Assembly: GCA_033964015.1 (NCBI GenBank)
Contig: CM066914.1
Span: 14,065,831-14,129,830, forward strand
DNA: 64,000 nucleotides
Direction of reading: 5' to 3'
From: Scolanthus callimorphus
Taxonomy: Eukaryota; Cnidaria; Anthozoa; Actiniaria; Edwardsiidae
The position numbers were made by a program, and so were the translations under genes. The stretch's first letter is position 1. Every line of letters begins with the position of its first letter. Below the pieces are notes generated by a model. It saw only the letters and a list, made by a program, of their open reading frames with translations. It made no database searches and was not told the DNA's origin. This document shows, piece by piece, positions 32,660-45,118 of the stretch.

Positions 32660-35600
32660 ATGGCGGTGGAAGGTGAGTCTTCAAAAAATTCGTCGCTTTT
32701 CCCGATTATTGACCGATTTCTGTCGACTCCAAATGTAGTAAATTGTTGTCTTTTTGCTCCCTAAATCATCTGCATTGATTTTATCTACGTTATATAGTAA
32801 CAAGATCATTTTTGCTCGGGAAATCGACGAGTTTTCTTCGATGTGAGCTTACATACCCCGCACGTTTTTGTAGAAACTCAAACATCACAAAACTTTTCAT
32901 AGGTGTAAATGTGAAAAAAGAGACCGGTGCAACAGAAACAGAGGAGGCTCCCAAGTCAAGTAATTTGTGTTGCTATTCGCAAAGAGTATGCACCCTTGAG
33001 AAACTGAAAGGGTTTGACTTCTGCCATAAGCACATCTTGGAAGACAAGGCTAGTCCCTTCAAACCATGCGACTTCCTCGCCAAATCCAACGGCAAGCGGT
33101 TGCAATAATCCAGCTCCAAAACTACATGATAAGGGCAAGAGGTAAAGTGTATAGTGGGAGATAAAGTATTGTTTGGATGATACAACCTAGCATAACCACA
33201 ATAATAAAGAGTATAAAATAAAAATACCATATTTGAAAAGAGCTCGCTGAAATATGTGAAATCCTAAAATTTGAGGTGGTTTCGATAAAATAACAGAAGT
33301 TATGAGAGCAGAAGTTGATTGTTTTTCCTATTTCCAACAGTGGGCAATAGTTGCCCACCACAACACTAAACTATAGAGAAACAGCTTAGTTCAGGCACCA
33401 ATAACTTTGCTAATATTTACCCAAATCAACTCAAATTTTTGGCTTTTTCTAATTTTGGCAAGCTCTTTTCAAATATGGTATTTTCATTTTATTGTGATCA
33501 AAATTAAATATGTCACGCAACACCTGGAAACTCCCCATTCAACCTAGCTCTTATTTTATTCAAAATCTAGCCTCTTCTGGTTAAGTTCAACCCTGACAAA
33601 AATGATACTTTTTATGTCACAGTTATTGTATAATACACACTCGTAAAGCAGAGCTGCGTCGAGCTGTAGAAAAAAGAAGAAAAAGACGACAGAAGCATAG
33701 AAGACATGTCAAGGAAGAGGGGGAGGTGATGATGATGACCAAGAAAGTCCTACCCCTGTTAAGAGACAGCGGACTTCAAGCAGCAAAAGCAACGAGGGTC
33801 ACCAGAGTCAAGAGGAAGATGAGGAAGAAGATGGGGAAGACGATGATGATAACAATGAAAGGAATTCCTCAGGTAAAACTGATGGTTTTTTAATGTTGTT
33901 AAAATTAAGAACAAGAACAACATAATAGCCATCTGTTACCTGAGGTTGACGTGCATCACTTTACCCCCTTTCTCTATCAGAGCTCCATTTGAAAGGAATT
34001 CAAAGCTATAACAAAGCTTCTCAGAACATATGGTTTAATATGGTTGGTTGGTTTGTACTGAGGACTGTGCACAGTGTGCCATACGGCACACAACACAGTG
34101 CCACCTAGCAGCATCCCAATTTTTATTGAAAAGCTGAATGACTGAATATGAACAAATGAAGAACTTTTGTAAATCAAGCTTTAGCCTTTTTTCAAAAATT
34201 GTGTGGCAATGTTGCAATGCAGTGGTCTGATAAATGCATTGTTATTACAAATACTAGATGATGATGCTACTGTTGACTCAGAAGTTGGTGGCCCCCCTGA
34301 AAGTGGACAGCGCTTGGCATGGGGATGTGGACAGTGATGCAGAATCAATAGATAGTGAAGAAGAGGACCAACTGAGGTTATTATCATTTGAAACAATTCA
34401 TAATCCAAAAGTAACAGTCATACAGTCTAGATATATAAACAACCATTCCACCCCCCAACCCCCCTGTGGGTGGAAAGTGACCCACCCCACCCCTGTGGAA
34501 TGTCCAAAGGAAAATACAGTATTTGTTTGGGGGGTGAATGGATATTTTCTGGAACAACACAATGCTGTCTTTGTCTTTTGAGCACTTTCTTTTTGCTTCT
34601 TTTTGCTTTTTTGCTTCTTTTTGCTTTTTTGCTTATTACCAAGTCAGTGATGTTATACAAATAGAGCGGTTTTCATCTGGCTGTGAAACAAAAACTAATA
34701 GTCAGTGTTTAATAGTGTCTACTAGTCCTAATAAAAAAGGAGAATCCAATCAAAATGACTTTCATAGTGTAAAGTAGTGCGTAAACCACTCTAAGAAGGA
34801 GACCTTAGGGATTGCAGTTTGGCTGCATATTTTTGACACAGTGAGGAGCAGTATTTTCAGAATTTATATTTGGTACTCTCCTAACCTTGCATCATGCAAG
34901 CACATTTTGTTTTGTAGGGTAAACTGGTAGCCCTCTTCTTGAATTGTAAAGGAGTGGATGTGGCATCAAATGGGGCCCAAGCACTCTAATTCCTGGATTA
35001 TTTTAACCACTTGAAATTAACTTGTTGTTTGTTGTCATAGGCATGCTGGTGTATGGACTCTAGATGAAGCAACACGTATGTGCTGTGAAAAGATGACTTG
35101 TCTCAAGAATCTCTACATAGGGCAATACAAGAGGCTGGCTCATGTGCTGCAAGAAAAGAAACGGAAATATTATCAAATGATTTTGGTTGAGGAAGAGGAT
35201 GAAATAGGTTGGTGCATATAACATATGTTTCATTGCAATAAAAACATATTTAACTGCCAATTGCAAATTTTACTTTTAGACTGTCGGCACTCAACAACCT
35301 TTGATTTCTCACTTAAACTGGGATAGATCAATGTGCATCCGTTCTTCATTATAGTAGCCATGCATGGCCAAATAACTGGAATAATGCAGGATTCTTTTCT
35401 TGTATTTTTTTACAGGGTTCAAAGTTAGTACCTTTTTTATGTCCAGTGTCAATATGTTAGGTGCATGAGATTTAAATGTCTTAAAAGCACCTAAAAATAT
35501 TTCCTAACTTAAAACCTAAATCTAAAATTTTGAGCATAAAGCTGAGCTGCATTACATAATATATGCCAGGTCTGGTGCAATTTCAAGGCCTGATTTTAGA

Positions 35601-38600
35601 ATGGAACTCTGCTAGAACAAGGCCACTTTTTATCACCCTTTAGGAGAGTGCAATCTGAGTCCATCTGAAATCCTTGGCCCTTTTAATCATGAGAAATGGC
35701 ATGGCACAGAGGCACTGCTTCACAAACAAGCCAAAGAAAAATGCCATGGTAGTAGCTCCCGTCCAACTCCAATACAACATAGATGTACAATTGTGAACCA
35801 GGGTGTGAGATGCCCTGGGAAGGTGCTACCACTCACAAAATACTGCATTCAACGTATCCTTTGCTGGCAAGATATATCATGTGATGACTATGCTAACTGA
35901 CAAATCTGAAATAACATTATTAACTAATTGCAATCTAAAAACCATTGTGCATCACTTCTCTTTTTTACCATCTTCAATCTACAGTGAACGGCAAACCTTT
36001 TCATGTTGTTTCGACTTAGAAACATGCACATTATGGCGACTTCAATTTTTTTGCATGCTGATTGGCTATTGAAGGAAGGCACATTTGACAGCTATTTTCC
36101 AGCTAATCAGCTCTCAAGAAACTTGAAATCATGTGGTCAAAACATGCATCTTTTGTTAGACTTATTCTTTCACTCAGCTGCCAATCCCACAGCATCAAAT
36201 TATTTTTTCTTACATCTAGCTTTGTACTTCTCACATAATTATTTTCACATTCATTTCTTAAGCAATTTTCACCTTTAGTGGTTTCAACTATTTGCCTGTT
36301 GCAAAGTAACGGCTAGGCACCACTTTATATACTACCGAAACAGGTAGACTATTTATTCGGCTCGAGAAAAGCACTCGTCTCCAAACAAAAACATTCTCGA
36401 TGTAGTTTGAATCCCTTTACTGAGGTCAGCGATGCGTGCAACTCAAATATTTTAATTTGGAAAATTTTCAAACTAAAAAAAACAAGAAAAACCATCTGCT
36501 CGTGTTTTCTACTAATTTTGTAAGTAATCATTCACTGATTTCTCACTTTGCTCCAACGAAGGGCTAATGCTTGAAATGTCAGCAGAACACTAGTTCTCCG
36601 TGGCATTTCACATAAATTTCAATCTTTGGTTGTTATTGTCCATGTTTACGATGACACAGACCACCTTGTTTTCCGCAAAACTAGCTATACCGTCTACTCC
36701 TTGACACATATTCCAGACATCAGTCATGACCCGCAGCAGCTACTTTTCCAAGGTTGTTCCTTCCAAATGGCAGATAAGGAGACATGCGGAAACCAGGTAC
36801 CAAAGATTTACAACCACTCCACGTGTCGTTTGCACATGGCATTACCAGATGAACCCACCAGAAAGGATGTGGCAAAGGATTTTCAAGATGCACAGGAGAG
36901 AGACAGGTCAGTTGTGGGGAATTTTCAGAGATTGATCATGAATACGCAAATGGTAGTAAATGGCCAGGATTCACTAGCCATGGTATATTTCCTACTAGAC
37001 ACTAGATGAGCTACAGATGAATTTTTTAGATGACTTTATTTTATGAATTGTTGCTCATGCACAATGAAGATTGTGGCCAATGAACATGATTGTATGCCGA
37101 ATTTAGAATCATTTTATTTTCTGTTATTCAGAACATATTTTTTGAAGTCAGAAAACTGTGAACAATATTTTGATAGTTTTTCTTTTAGCTGCAAGATGGC
37201 TAGTAAATAAACAAAATCCACTTGTCAAAATAAAAGTTTTACTTGAATTTGGCTAGTAGGCTACTGCTAAGGTTGAATCCTAATTTTGCATCATGGCAGG
37301 ATAGGGACCATGTGTACTTGCCAAAATGACCATGCTATGCACCTGCAAATTACATAATAGCGACATTACTTTCTGACATGATTCATTCTGTGTTCTTGAA
37401 TTTCAGACAGCGACAGGAGAGGGAACAAGAACTCAGAGATGCTGTCTTGAAAGGGGAGCTGGCTGCTGCTACTCCACTAATCCCTGAAATACAGAAAGGT
37501 CTTCTTTCTTCCCCTGTTGGAGACAAAGATATGCTGATACCCAAAGCCTCCAGGAAAAGTCCAGTGCGCTTCTTCCTCCCCCACTATCACAGCAACTGAC
37601 CATTAAGCCAGAGGTCTCAGATATTCCATCGTCCCAAATTCCTACAGAAGAAATGAAACCTGGAAACCTGTCAAAGCGAGGGACTGGTGCAAAGAAGATG
37701 GACATTGATCCTTTGCCATCAGAGGTCCTAGCATTGCCAATTTTAAAATCTGCTGAATCAACCCCTCAAGAGGTTTCAAGTCCGGCATCTGTAGACTCCT
37801 CCCCTGCTGGGATACAGAGAATTTCTCCAACTCTGTTAGCAGCAAGCCTTGTTGCTGTGTGTAGTGGCACTGGAGTTACAGCACTTCAACCTAGCATAAC
37901 AAGCACCAGTACTAGCGAAGCTTCCAAGACTACAGATAGCTCAGCAGGGAATGTGGATTATTTGCCTGGCCCATCAAGACCTAGTTTGGACTTGGCAAAC
38001 ATTCAACTGCTATCAGTGCTCCTAGTACCTTAGCTAGCTCAGCAGCTACTACAAAAGCTGTTACAATTGCAAGCACTGTTGCTTCTAAGGGCATTAATTT
38101 ATTGACGATGTCTACCAACATAAGAACCTCAGACAAGGGTGTCAGGGATACCGAAAGGCTGTCAGTAAAAGGTAGTGAGCAACCTGCACCCTCTGATACA
38201 ATTAGGGGTAGTGAACATGTGCCATTTCCCACTAAGACAGGGGGAACAGAGGCAGTGAAATTACCCCTGCAGGTAGCCCCACCATTCTAGGGCCTACTGC
38301 ACATTCTGCCCCCAATAAAGAGTCAATAACCCCTGCAGCTGATGTAAAGGAGCCAGGAAAATATACTCAACCAGCCCCCATAGAAACCTCTTGCTGATAA
38401 ACATTGAAGCAGATAAACTTAAAGAGACATGCAAATCTGATGCTAAAGCCTCTGAACCTGGTGACAGTAAAACACCCATGGAAAACAATCCACTTGGTGA
38501 CAAGAGCAATGAAGAGGCTAAAGAAAGTTGTGAGTCCAAGAAAAACGATGCCAAAGGGAAGAGGGCTTGTCAACAGAGAATACTACAATTCATGTCGGCC

Positions 38601-38659
38601 AGCAGAGTATTGATAAAGATGGTGCTGATGATAAACTGGATGTTAAAAGGGAAATTTAA
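32660..38659 (+). CDS. KANSL2: KAT8 regulatory NSL complex subunit 2, 8 exons
   Basis: Nuclear subunit of the NSL histone H4 acetyltransferase complex. Exons: 32660-32672, 32903-33141, 33623-33872, 34258-34376, 35041-35207, 35644-35853, 36717-36906 and 37407-38659. First Cys-rich domain: CCYSQRVCTLEKLKGFDFC, HILEDKASPFKPC, CNNPAPK. Then a basic stretch (AELRRAVEKRRKRRQKHRR), an acidic stretch with VKRQR, SDAESIDSEEEDQL, and HAGVWTLDEATRMCCEK with YIGQYKRLAHVLQEKKRKY, which match the human KANSL2 centre. The second Cys-rich domain is in exons 6-7. The last exon is a long Ser/Thr/Pro-rich tail absent from human KANSL2 (492 aa). Correcting eight one-base breaks (33100, 33719-33723, 34292-34297, 37540-37542, 37997-37999, 38258-38260, 38384-38386, 38557-38559) gives about 814 aa. 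INO80D is the alternative relative, but the central helix fits KANSL2. Confidence 0.9.
34443..34560. repeat. Short inverted element in KANSL2 intron 4
   Basis: CCATTCCACCCCCCAACCCC against GGGGGGTGAATGGATATTTT, with AAATACAGTATTTG between them. Same style as the elements at 49853-50046 and 40650-40760. A second repeat follows at about 34664-34795 (AGAGCGGTTTTCATCTGGCT to AACCACTCT), related to 62405-62550 and 60703-60790. Confidence 0.55.
35975..36135. repeat. Dispersed repeat in KANSL2 intron 6
   Basis: Contains TGCTGATTGGCTATTGAAGG, AAGGCACATTTGACAG and AATCAGCTCTC. A matching copy lies at 49128-49275. Function unknown; probably a transposon remnant. Confidence 0.55.
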
Positions 38660-38715
38660 AAGATTTCTGAGTTAGAAAACTGGTTTCTAAGTAGTCTTTC
38701 TTAGTATCGGGAAAA

Positions 38716-38721
38716 TAAATA
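38716..38721 (+). terminator. Candidate KANSL2 poly(A) signal
   Basis: AATAAA about 55 bases after the KANSL2 stop; another AATAAA lies near 38915. Choice between them is open. Confidence 0.5.
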
Positions 38722-39101
38722 TTGAGCATAGCTTTTGTTGTGCTGATATTTTGTGTCCATAGTGCTTCCATTGTGTAGCATTTATTTCCTTCTCTCATCT
38801 TCTGTCAGGGAAGAAAAGGACATTCAAACAACTCACAGAACCTGTTAAGGTTAGGGTGGTTGTGAATTGTTATTTTAGTTTTGTGAACATTAATAACTAT
38901 CTATATAGCTAAAAATAAAGCTTATTTATGCTAATGTAAGCAGTTCTTGTTGTTTAATTAGTGACATAACTGTCTGTTCACTGTAATGTTTAATGAGATA
39001 GTAACAGATATATTTTAATTCTCTTATCGGAGTTATTATTGGGTGAGATAAGAAATGGGAGTACACACACTTTGTTATGCCATGCTCTTATACAAAGTTG
39101 T

Positions 39102-39420
39102 CATTCTCGAACCCAAAGCTCCCCGACTCGTGCCTCGCAGGGGAGGCTCTGGTGACATCCATTTGAGAGCTTCGCTGATTGGCTGAAATAGCGTGCACGC
39201 GTACACAAAAGTAGCTTAATCTCACTTTATTAAAAACGTATCTGTCAAAATAATACAGGCCTTTGTTTCCTAGTTGTCTTTTGAACCTATGCCTTCAACA
39301 TGAATGCTCTAAAAGTAATTGCGAGGCATAAAACACCATTTTCTTTTATGCATGCATTGGTGGATGTAACAGAGCCTCCCCCGTGAGGTGACGAGCTGGG
39401 GAGCTCTGGGTATGAGAATG
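39102..39420. mobile_element. Palindromic MITE between KANSL2 and POFUT2
   Basis: 319 bases. Left end CATTCTCGAACCCAAAGCTC is inverted at the right as GAGCTCTGGGTATGAGAATG. Flanks give a 9-base duplication with one mismatch (CAAAGTTGT 39093-39101, CAAAGCTGT 39421-39429). Inverted ends run about 60 bases. The same family occurs at 62911-63266. The remainder of 38722-39862 holds no gene. Confidence 0.82.
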
Positions 39421-39862
39421 CAAAGCTGTCACTCAACCACAGGAGGGTCTCATCAGATTTTGAAGTCTGACACCCACATAATGTTTTGGATTATATTTTT
39501 ATAGATATATCATATTTCACATGCATCAATACCCAACAGAGTTTTTCATACATGTCTTTATTTACCTGCACAGTGAAGGACAACCTTCAAGTTCAACCTC
39601 ATGTTTTACCATATTATTATGGTAATACAGAAAAATTCTGATTTTCTGTACTGAGCCTTTCCTTTGGACCAGCCTTGCTATTTTAACTATGTAACAGTCT
39701 TTGATAGAAATGCATATAAACTTGTCACACAATGCCGATAATCCAAATTTTAATTTTTAAAACTCCAACAATTTTACTGTGAAACCTTATTTATCTGATA
39801 AATACTGAAGTTATAATATGCTATTGCTTAAAATAGCATTTTCTCCTACAATTTTAACATCG

Positions 39863-42540
39863 TTAATAAACAATTCTCCACCTTGTTGGCTGTTCGCATT
39901 TCCCTAATTCTTTATCCCCACAGAGACAGTTAAATGTGTGATCACCATGGAAACCTAAAATGTCTCTTTCCTCATGAATACGGAATGAGAATGTGGATTC
40001 ACAAGTTCCTATGAAGACCCTTGCATGTGCACAAATCCACTGGTCTATAATTGCCACGCCTCCATCTCCATATTTGTTGACGATTGATTTGGGTGGGTCA
40101 TATGTTACAAGTGGCAGCTTACTTTTCAGATACTTGACATCTGGAAAAAGAAAAACATTTTATGTAATAATTATCAGATATCATCATTGTCTACAGAGGT
40201 GCAGTAAGGATGGTCAGAATGATATTTATCATCATTAACAAGAATCGTGGTACAAAGCCTTTGTGCTGATGTGCCCATATAGATAATGTACCTTGTTCAT
40301 CTGCATCAGTTGCAAGAAAAATATTCTCCAGTTTGTGTTTCTTTAAAAGATCTTTCAGCTGCTTGACAACATTGTCTAGAGATGGGACCTTCTCAGGATG
40401 GGCATATAAGAAATCAGCTCTCCGCAAGTGCACTCCAATATAAGGACCACCCTTGGCCACACCCTCTTTTTCTTGTTTTTCCTCAGTCGTCATCCATGAT
40501 AGTTTTGTCTGATTCATCTGTTGACTGGAGGATTTGTCTCCTGAATTTGTCTCCCTCTTCACGTAAATGCTTGGCAAAGACAAGACTTCTCCTTGCCTGA
40601 ATAAAGAAACACTAAGTAAATACTGACAGTATCCAATTGTGTGATTCCAGAAAAAAATCCATATCTCAGCCATGGAATGAATTTGGAAATTCCAGAGCAG
40701 TGGAGGGGGTCAAATGTGTTTCATTTCCCATACAATCACTGTATTTTTTACTGGAAATCCACAAGGTAGGAGGGTCATAAGGGTATAGATAATTTTATGA
40801 AAATCACACAAGACTGTTAGCCTGCGAAAGCCAACATCAATTAGTGCTTGTCGAAAGAGACTGCAGAGGGCATCTGCGCACCCAAGCCAAACATTCCATA
40901 CTGATGATGTATTTTGACTCAGATCTGGTCAAAAGTATTACATGATCTATTTGATATTTGATTTTTATAGCACACAAAGTATTTTAATAAGTAAGCATTA
41001 ATGCATACCTCCCAGTAATCTTTTGACCATAGTGAATATGCAGTACTTCTTCAAATCTATCTATAAATAGAGACCTGGAAAAATATAGGCAAGTTGATGA
41101 TTCATTAATTATCGGGTTCTGTCAATTGAATCAAGACGCAAGGCAGGGCTCCGTGGTATTGAATAATTCAATAGCAATTTGTCAATTTGGTGGAAGCTAA
41201 GTCAGGGCTCGAAATTAAGAAACAATCATAATCGTATTTTTATGCCTTGTATCAACATTCAGGGCCCAACATTAAACTTTTTCACTAGGTGCCATTTAAA
41301 AATTTTAGTCGCCACAAAGCAAAATTTAGTTGCCACATAAACGTGGTTCCCAGCTGAACCCCAAATTGTTGGGGTGCCATTTGGTGACTAGCTATAAAAT
41401 TTTGGTCCCCAAGTCCCCAAATTTTGTTGCCATTGGCGACCATATGGTCGCAGTGTCGGGGCTCTGACATTATAGGTGTACTTCATCAAAAATCTAGGCA
41501 TAAACCCACTAAGGAGAAACACTGCGTAAAAGGAATTTTATTGCCTCTTCTGTGCCATATTTAGCATTAGAGCACAACTTTCTATGACTTTATCGGCGCA
41601 ATAGAGCACACGTGATGTTGGGAGAGACACAAGAACGTTGTGAAATCACGAGCCACAGCGCCGTGTGATTTTAAAACGTTTCGAGTGTCTCTCCCACATC
41701 ACAAGTGCTCTATTTGCAGATAAAGTCATAGAAAGTTGTGCTCTAATGCTTTTATGATATAGCGGGGGAGAACCATTACTTATCGGTGTAATAGAGCATA
41801 GATTTGGACCAATCAGAGCGCGCGTTATATCGTAGCTATATTATAAAAAAAAGTAATCGACCATCAGTCTCACCTAGATTTTGTTTTATCAAGTAAATAG
41901 GGCAGCAGAATAGCGGAAGTTCCCTGTACCGACACGCATTTAAATTTCCGCGCGAAAACCTCGGACATCCCCCAGAAATAGCCGCGGTAGATTTTCTCGA
42001 CCCTATGGTAGACTGGGTTATCTAGACACGGTCGATCGTCGATTTTTTCCTCCCAAACACCATCCTTCCAGCCCTCTTTATATCTCTGTAAATAAATAAT
42101 TTCATCGATGCCGGCTCCCCCGTTAATTTTCACAAAACTCTTCGAAGTCTATGACTGGAATATAGCGTGCAAGGTTTTTTATATCGAAGAAAGTTCTCCA
42201 TGGCAGCCCCGTTTGTTCAATCGGCGACCTCCAGTGATAAAGTCTTCTCCAAGGAGGGGTAACTAATACCCAGTCTTGCTTCTTATTAAGCAATTCCACA
42301 AGGTTAGCCACTCTTAGATATACATCTCTTCGTAGGTTGAAGCCTTCTCCAGGATTTACATCGTAGATGAGGTTATCGTTGTTTTGAGGTCGAGTTTGCT
42401 TGAGCCGTTCCGAAATTTAGGGAATGTTGGCCTGTAGAATCGAATGCTATAGCTTCATCAAGATTATCAGCACTTACAGGGCCCAATACAGTTAGATATA
42501 AGGCTAGAAGGGATAGGCAAAACTCTACTATTCGATTCAT
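39863..42540 (-). CDS. POFUT2: GDP-fucose protein O-fucosyltransferase 2, 4 exons
   Basis: ER enzyme that O-fucosylates thrombospondin type 1 repeats. Exons on the minus strand: 42540-41874, 41074-41009, 40596-40292 and 40140-39863. A signal peptide ([20 protein letters not shown]) starts at ATG 42540. Then [16 protein letters not shown], whose Glu matches the human catalytic base; [47 protein letters not shown] with the GDP-fucose-binding Arg; and [45 protein letters not shown] at the end. About 437 aa against 429 in human after four one-base corrections: near 42380-42430, the AAAA run 42134-42137, the CCC run 41011-41013 and the TTTT run 40503-40506. KANSL2 ends facing it. Confidence 0.94.
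41563..41750. mobile_element. Palindromic MITE in POFUT2 intron 1
   Basis: Inverted ends AGCATTAGAGCACAACTTTC and the complement; the interior has GGGAGAGACAC and its inverse. A second copy is at 60437-60622 in KANSL1 intron 6. It continues rightwards (41751-41850) into text that matches 29000-29060 inverted. Confidence 0.85.
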
Positions 42541-44460
42541 TTGATCAGCTTTGCGATCAATGCCATGCAATCTATTGATGTTGTGCTACGCGGGAAGAAT
42601 CACATACAAGACGGGACAAAAGGATTCGATTCTATAATTTGATTGGCTATGTTCGGATGCTTTGTCCCCTGAGCCTATCAACAACGACCACGAAATATTT
42701 ACTCTGAGGTGAGGTGTACTCCAAATCTATCATTTGGTATTTGCATAGTTTGGCTACTATGTACCTTAAATTCAATATTGAAATAAAGAAGTAATTGATA
42801 CAAATATCGTATTCGTCAATTTATTCGTGCAACTACTGCCTATACAATCTATCTCGAGGGAGTTTTCGATGGGGTTTCAATGGAACCTGCTGACAGAAAA
42901 CAAAAGTCACCAGACATTCACCTGATTCACCAGAAATGGCCTACGGCCGGCAAACGTCGTGCGCTGTTCCAATCCTAAACAACAGAAAGTTCCTATTTAA
43001 TGAAGCCGCATCATCACTAATAAAGCACTGTACTACAAATATCACCTATTTCTTTCATATATGAAAATTCACTAGGATTTTGATATGTTTCTTGCACCAC
43101 GTGCGATGTTTCCTAGTTCATAGCACTCGGGAAAAAATGGAACGCTTTTCTGGTTCAAAAAAACACGTGAGCACCACTGAGAATCGCAACATTTACCACA
43201 AATTTTCGGTAATAGTGCGGTTGGAACTCAAATGGAAAATTCAAATGGAAAGCTTCTTTTCGGGCAAATATCCGGAAATGATGTCAAATGGAACAGGGAC
43301 GTAGGCAGGGTTTGAGAAAGGGGTCGGGTCACATCTGTATAAATGTATGGTGCCCCTTTCCATCTTACCGATATTTTTCTTAATGTTTACTGTATTTTTC
43401 TTCTAAAGGGGGGTCACATGCACCCCAGGATCCCCCTCTGGCTACGCCCCTGGGAAAGCGTCTCCCGGCGAAAGTTTCCGAAAATTCCAGGTTCTTTTTT
43501 TCTGCTAAAAAACTGCCCTACGCGCTACATGTGCCCTACGCGCTACTGTGTCCTACGCGCTACATGTGTCGGTTTAGACGTCAGCAGCTAGCCAGTGTCT
43601 GGTGTGGTCTATCATACAGCTATTTCAAGAAACGTTGTCGGTAAAGCGCTCAAGAGTACGCGCCCAGACCGCTAGGGAATATGGGTAAAAACTTCTCCTC
43701 TATCAAACTATGGTAGCGATTAAAAATATTTTTGGTATCGCAAAGTACACGTTTACTACTATATTCTGATATTCTCGATTCGTTTTCTTATTCTCTCACA
43801 GTCTTACACCATTATTCCTGTAGTGTGGTCGCGTTTGCTCCGACAACGTTTATTGAAAAAGCTGTCATATCTGCCATATCAGCTGAGATAACGTATGTTG
43901 AAAATTGAAAATAATTACAGGCGAGGCGGGCCTGCGCGCTTACGCCACAAGAACTCCGAATAAAAACTTGGAGCCTCTGCTGGGATCGCAGGTAGTACTA
44001 CGGTATTGTATGTATAAATCCGTCACTCAAGCCGAGGTAAATACGGCTCCACTTCGGCTTGGATATCCGCAATTTGCACGGATTTGCAAGCAAATTTGCA
44101 GTTTCTAGAGGCGGGTTGAAATACCATACTCTACAGGGGTACGATGGGGAATGTCTGAATCTGACGCACTCCGCGGCACATGAACCACTCTACGCAGTGG
44201 GGCGCAACATGTGCAAGGGTGTAAAACCATAAATCACTTTATCCTTATGCTGATTATATACACCATCCTGCAAACAGGCTCCTGGACCTGAATGCGATCT
44301 CCCTGGCTCGCAGACAAGCTAGGGTGCGGATCCCAGGATCACATTTAGCGCGCAAAATGTTCAGGCAACTATTTCCATCACTCATCGTCCCGGCGCGCGA
44401 GAAATAAACGGAGCACGCCTAGAAATTCTATAAGAAGGGTTCTATTCTGTCTTGATGCCG
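42541..44460. other. Upstream region of POFUT2, mostly unassigned
   Basis: Contains the POFUT2 promoter (unmapped) and a 'gtagccagg' family copy at 43300-43452 (GACGTAGGCAGGGTTTGAGA to CTCTGGCTACGCCCCTG). The motif CTACGCGCTACATGTG is tandemly repeated at 43515-43568. An inverted CAAGCCGAGGT and CTTCGGCTTGG pair lies around 44029-44070. No gene supported. Confidence 0.5.
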
Positions 44461-44707
44461 ATGGAACCCGCCAAGGTATCTTGGTTATTCAAAGGAGCTT
44501 AACCTGTTTCAAACTGTGACCAGACATCTTCGCGAAAACCTTGCGTCGTTTTTTTCTTCCTTTTTGTGCTTTGTGATGTTATTCTTGGGCGTTTGGTATT
44601 CTTGGCGCGCACAAAAACAAGAAATTAATTCGATTTGCCGAGCTGTGGCAAACGTTCAGCATAGTCTAAATGATAGTACTGAATTATTTGGATGCCATTG
44701 CAAATAA
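44461..44707 (+). CDS. Hypothetical small single-pass membrane protein, frame-broken
   Basis: An ATG at 44461 (MEPAKVSWLFK) is separated by one extra base in the AAAGG run near 44491-44495 from a continuing frame, ELNLFQTVTRHLRENLASFF, then a hydrophobic span (FFSSFLCFVMLFLGVWYSW), then a polar tail ending CHCK. About 81 aa if joined. AATAAA overlaps the stop. No homology recognised. The case rests on analogy with the many one-base errors in neighbouring genes; a random ORF is possible. Confidence 0.25.
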
Positions 44708-45118
44708 ATGGTGTTTTACACGTATTTAAGCAGTAAGAAAAAAGCTAAAGCCTGTCAGCATCCAAACCCGAGACAATTTATTCACAACTGTAGCGGTACG
44801 CGTGCGGATCTAGCGTACTACGCGCGCAAAAATAGCGACCCGCGAGAGCATGGAACGCGCGCGCATCTTCAGGGGGAGGTGAAGTAGCTCGGGGGGAACT
44901 CGGGGGGAGATCCTGGCGAGACGAGGATGGAGCGCATTTTGATTTAACTCGCTTGTGACTCTGTTTCTTTTTTTGCATGGCATAAACTGCAAAAAGAAAT
45001 TTGCAGTGTACAGGCTTGGCTCTTGCACGTGCAAGGGAGCCTGTGACTGTCTCATGGACTGGAAAAGTCCAGTCACTGTCAGAGACAAAGGCGTGAAAAA
45101 TACTGATATACACGTTAC

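Noticed and set aside
2587..38659. NGLY1 and KANSL2 as pseudogenes
   Set aside because: All splice sites, phases and catalytic or metal-binding residues are intact, and the breaks are one-base changes mostly in homopolymers shared by several unrelated genes.
43905..44108. 67-aa plus-strand ORF
   Set aside because: Contains an inverted CAAGCCGAGGT and CTTCGGCTTGG repeat and lacks an ATG at the stated start.
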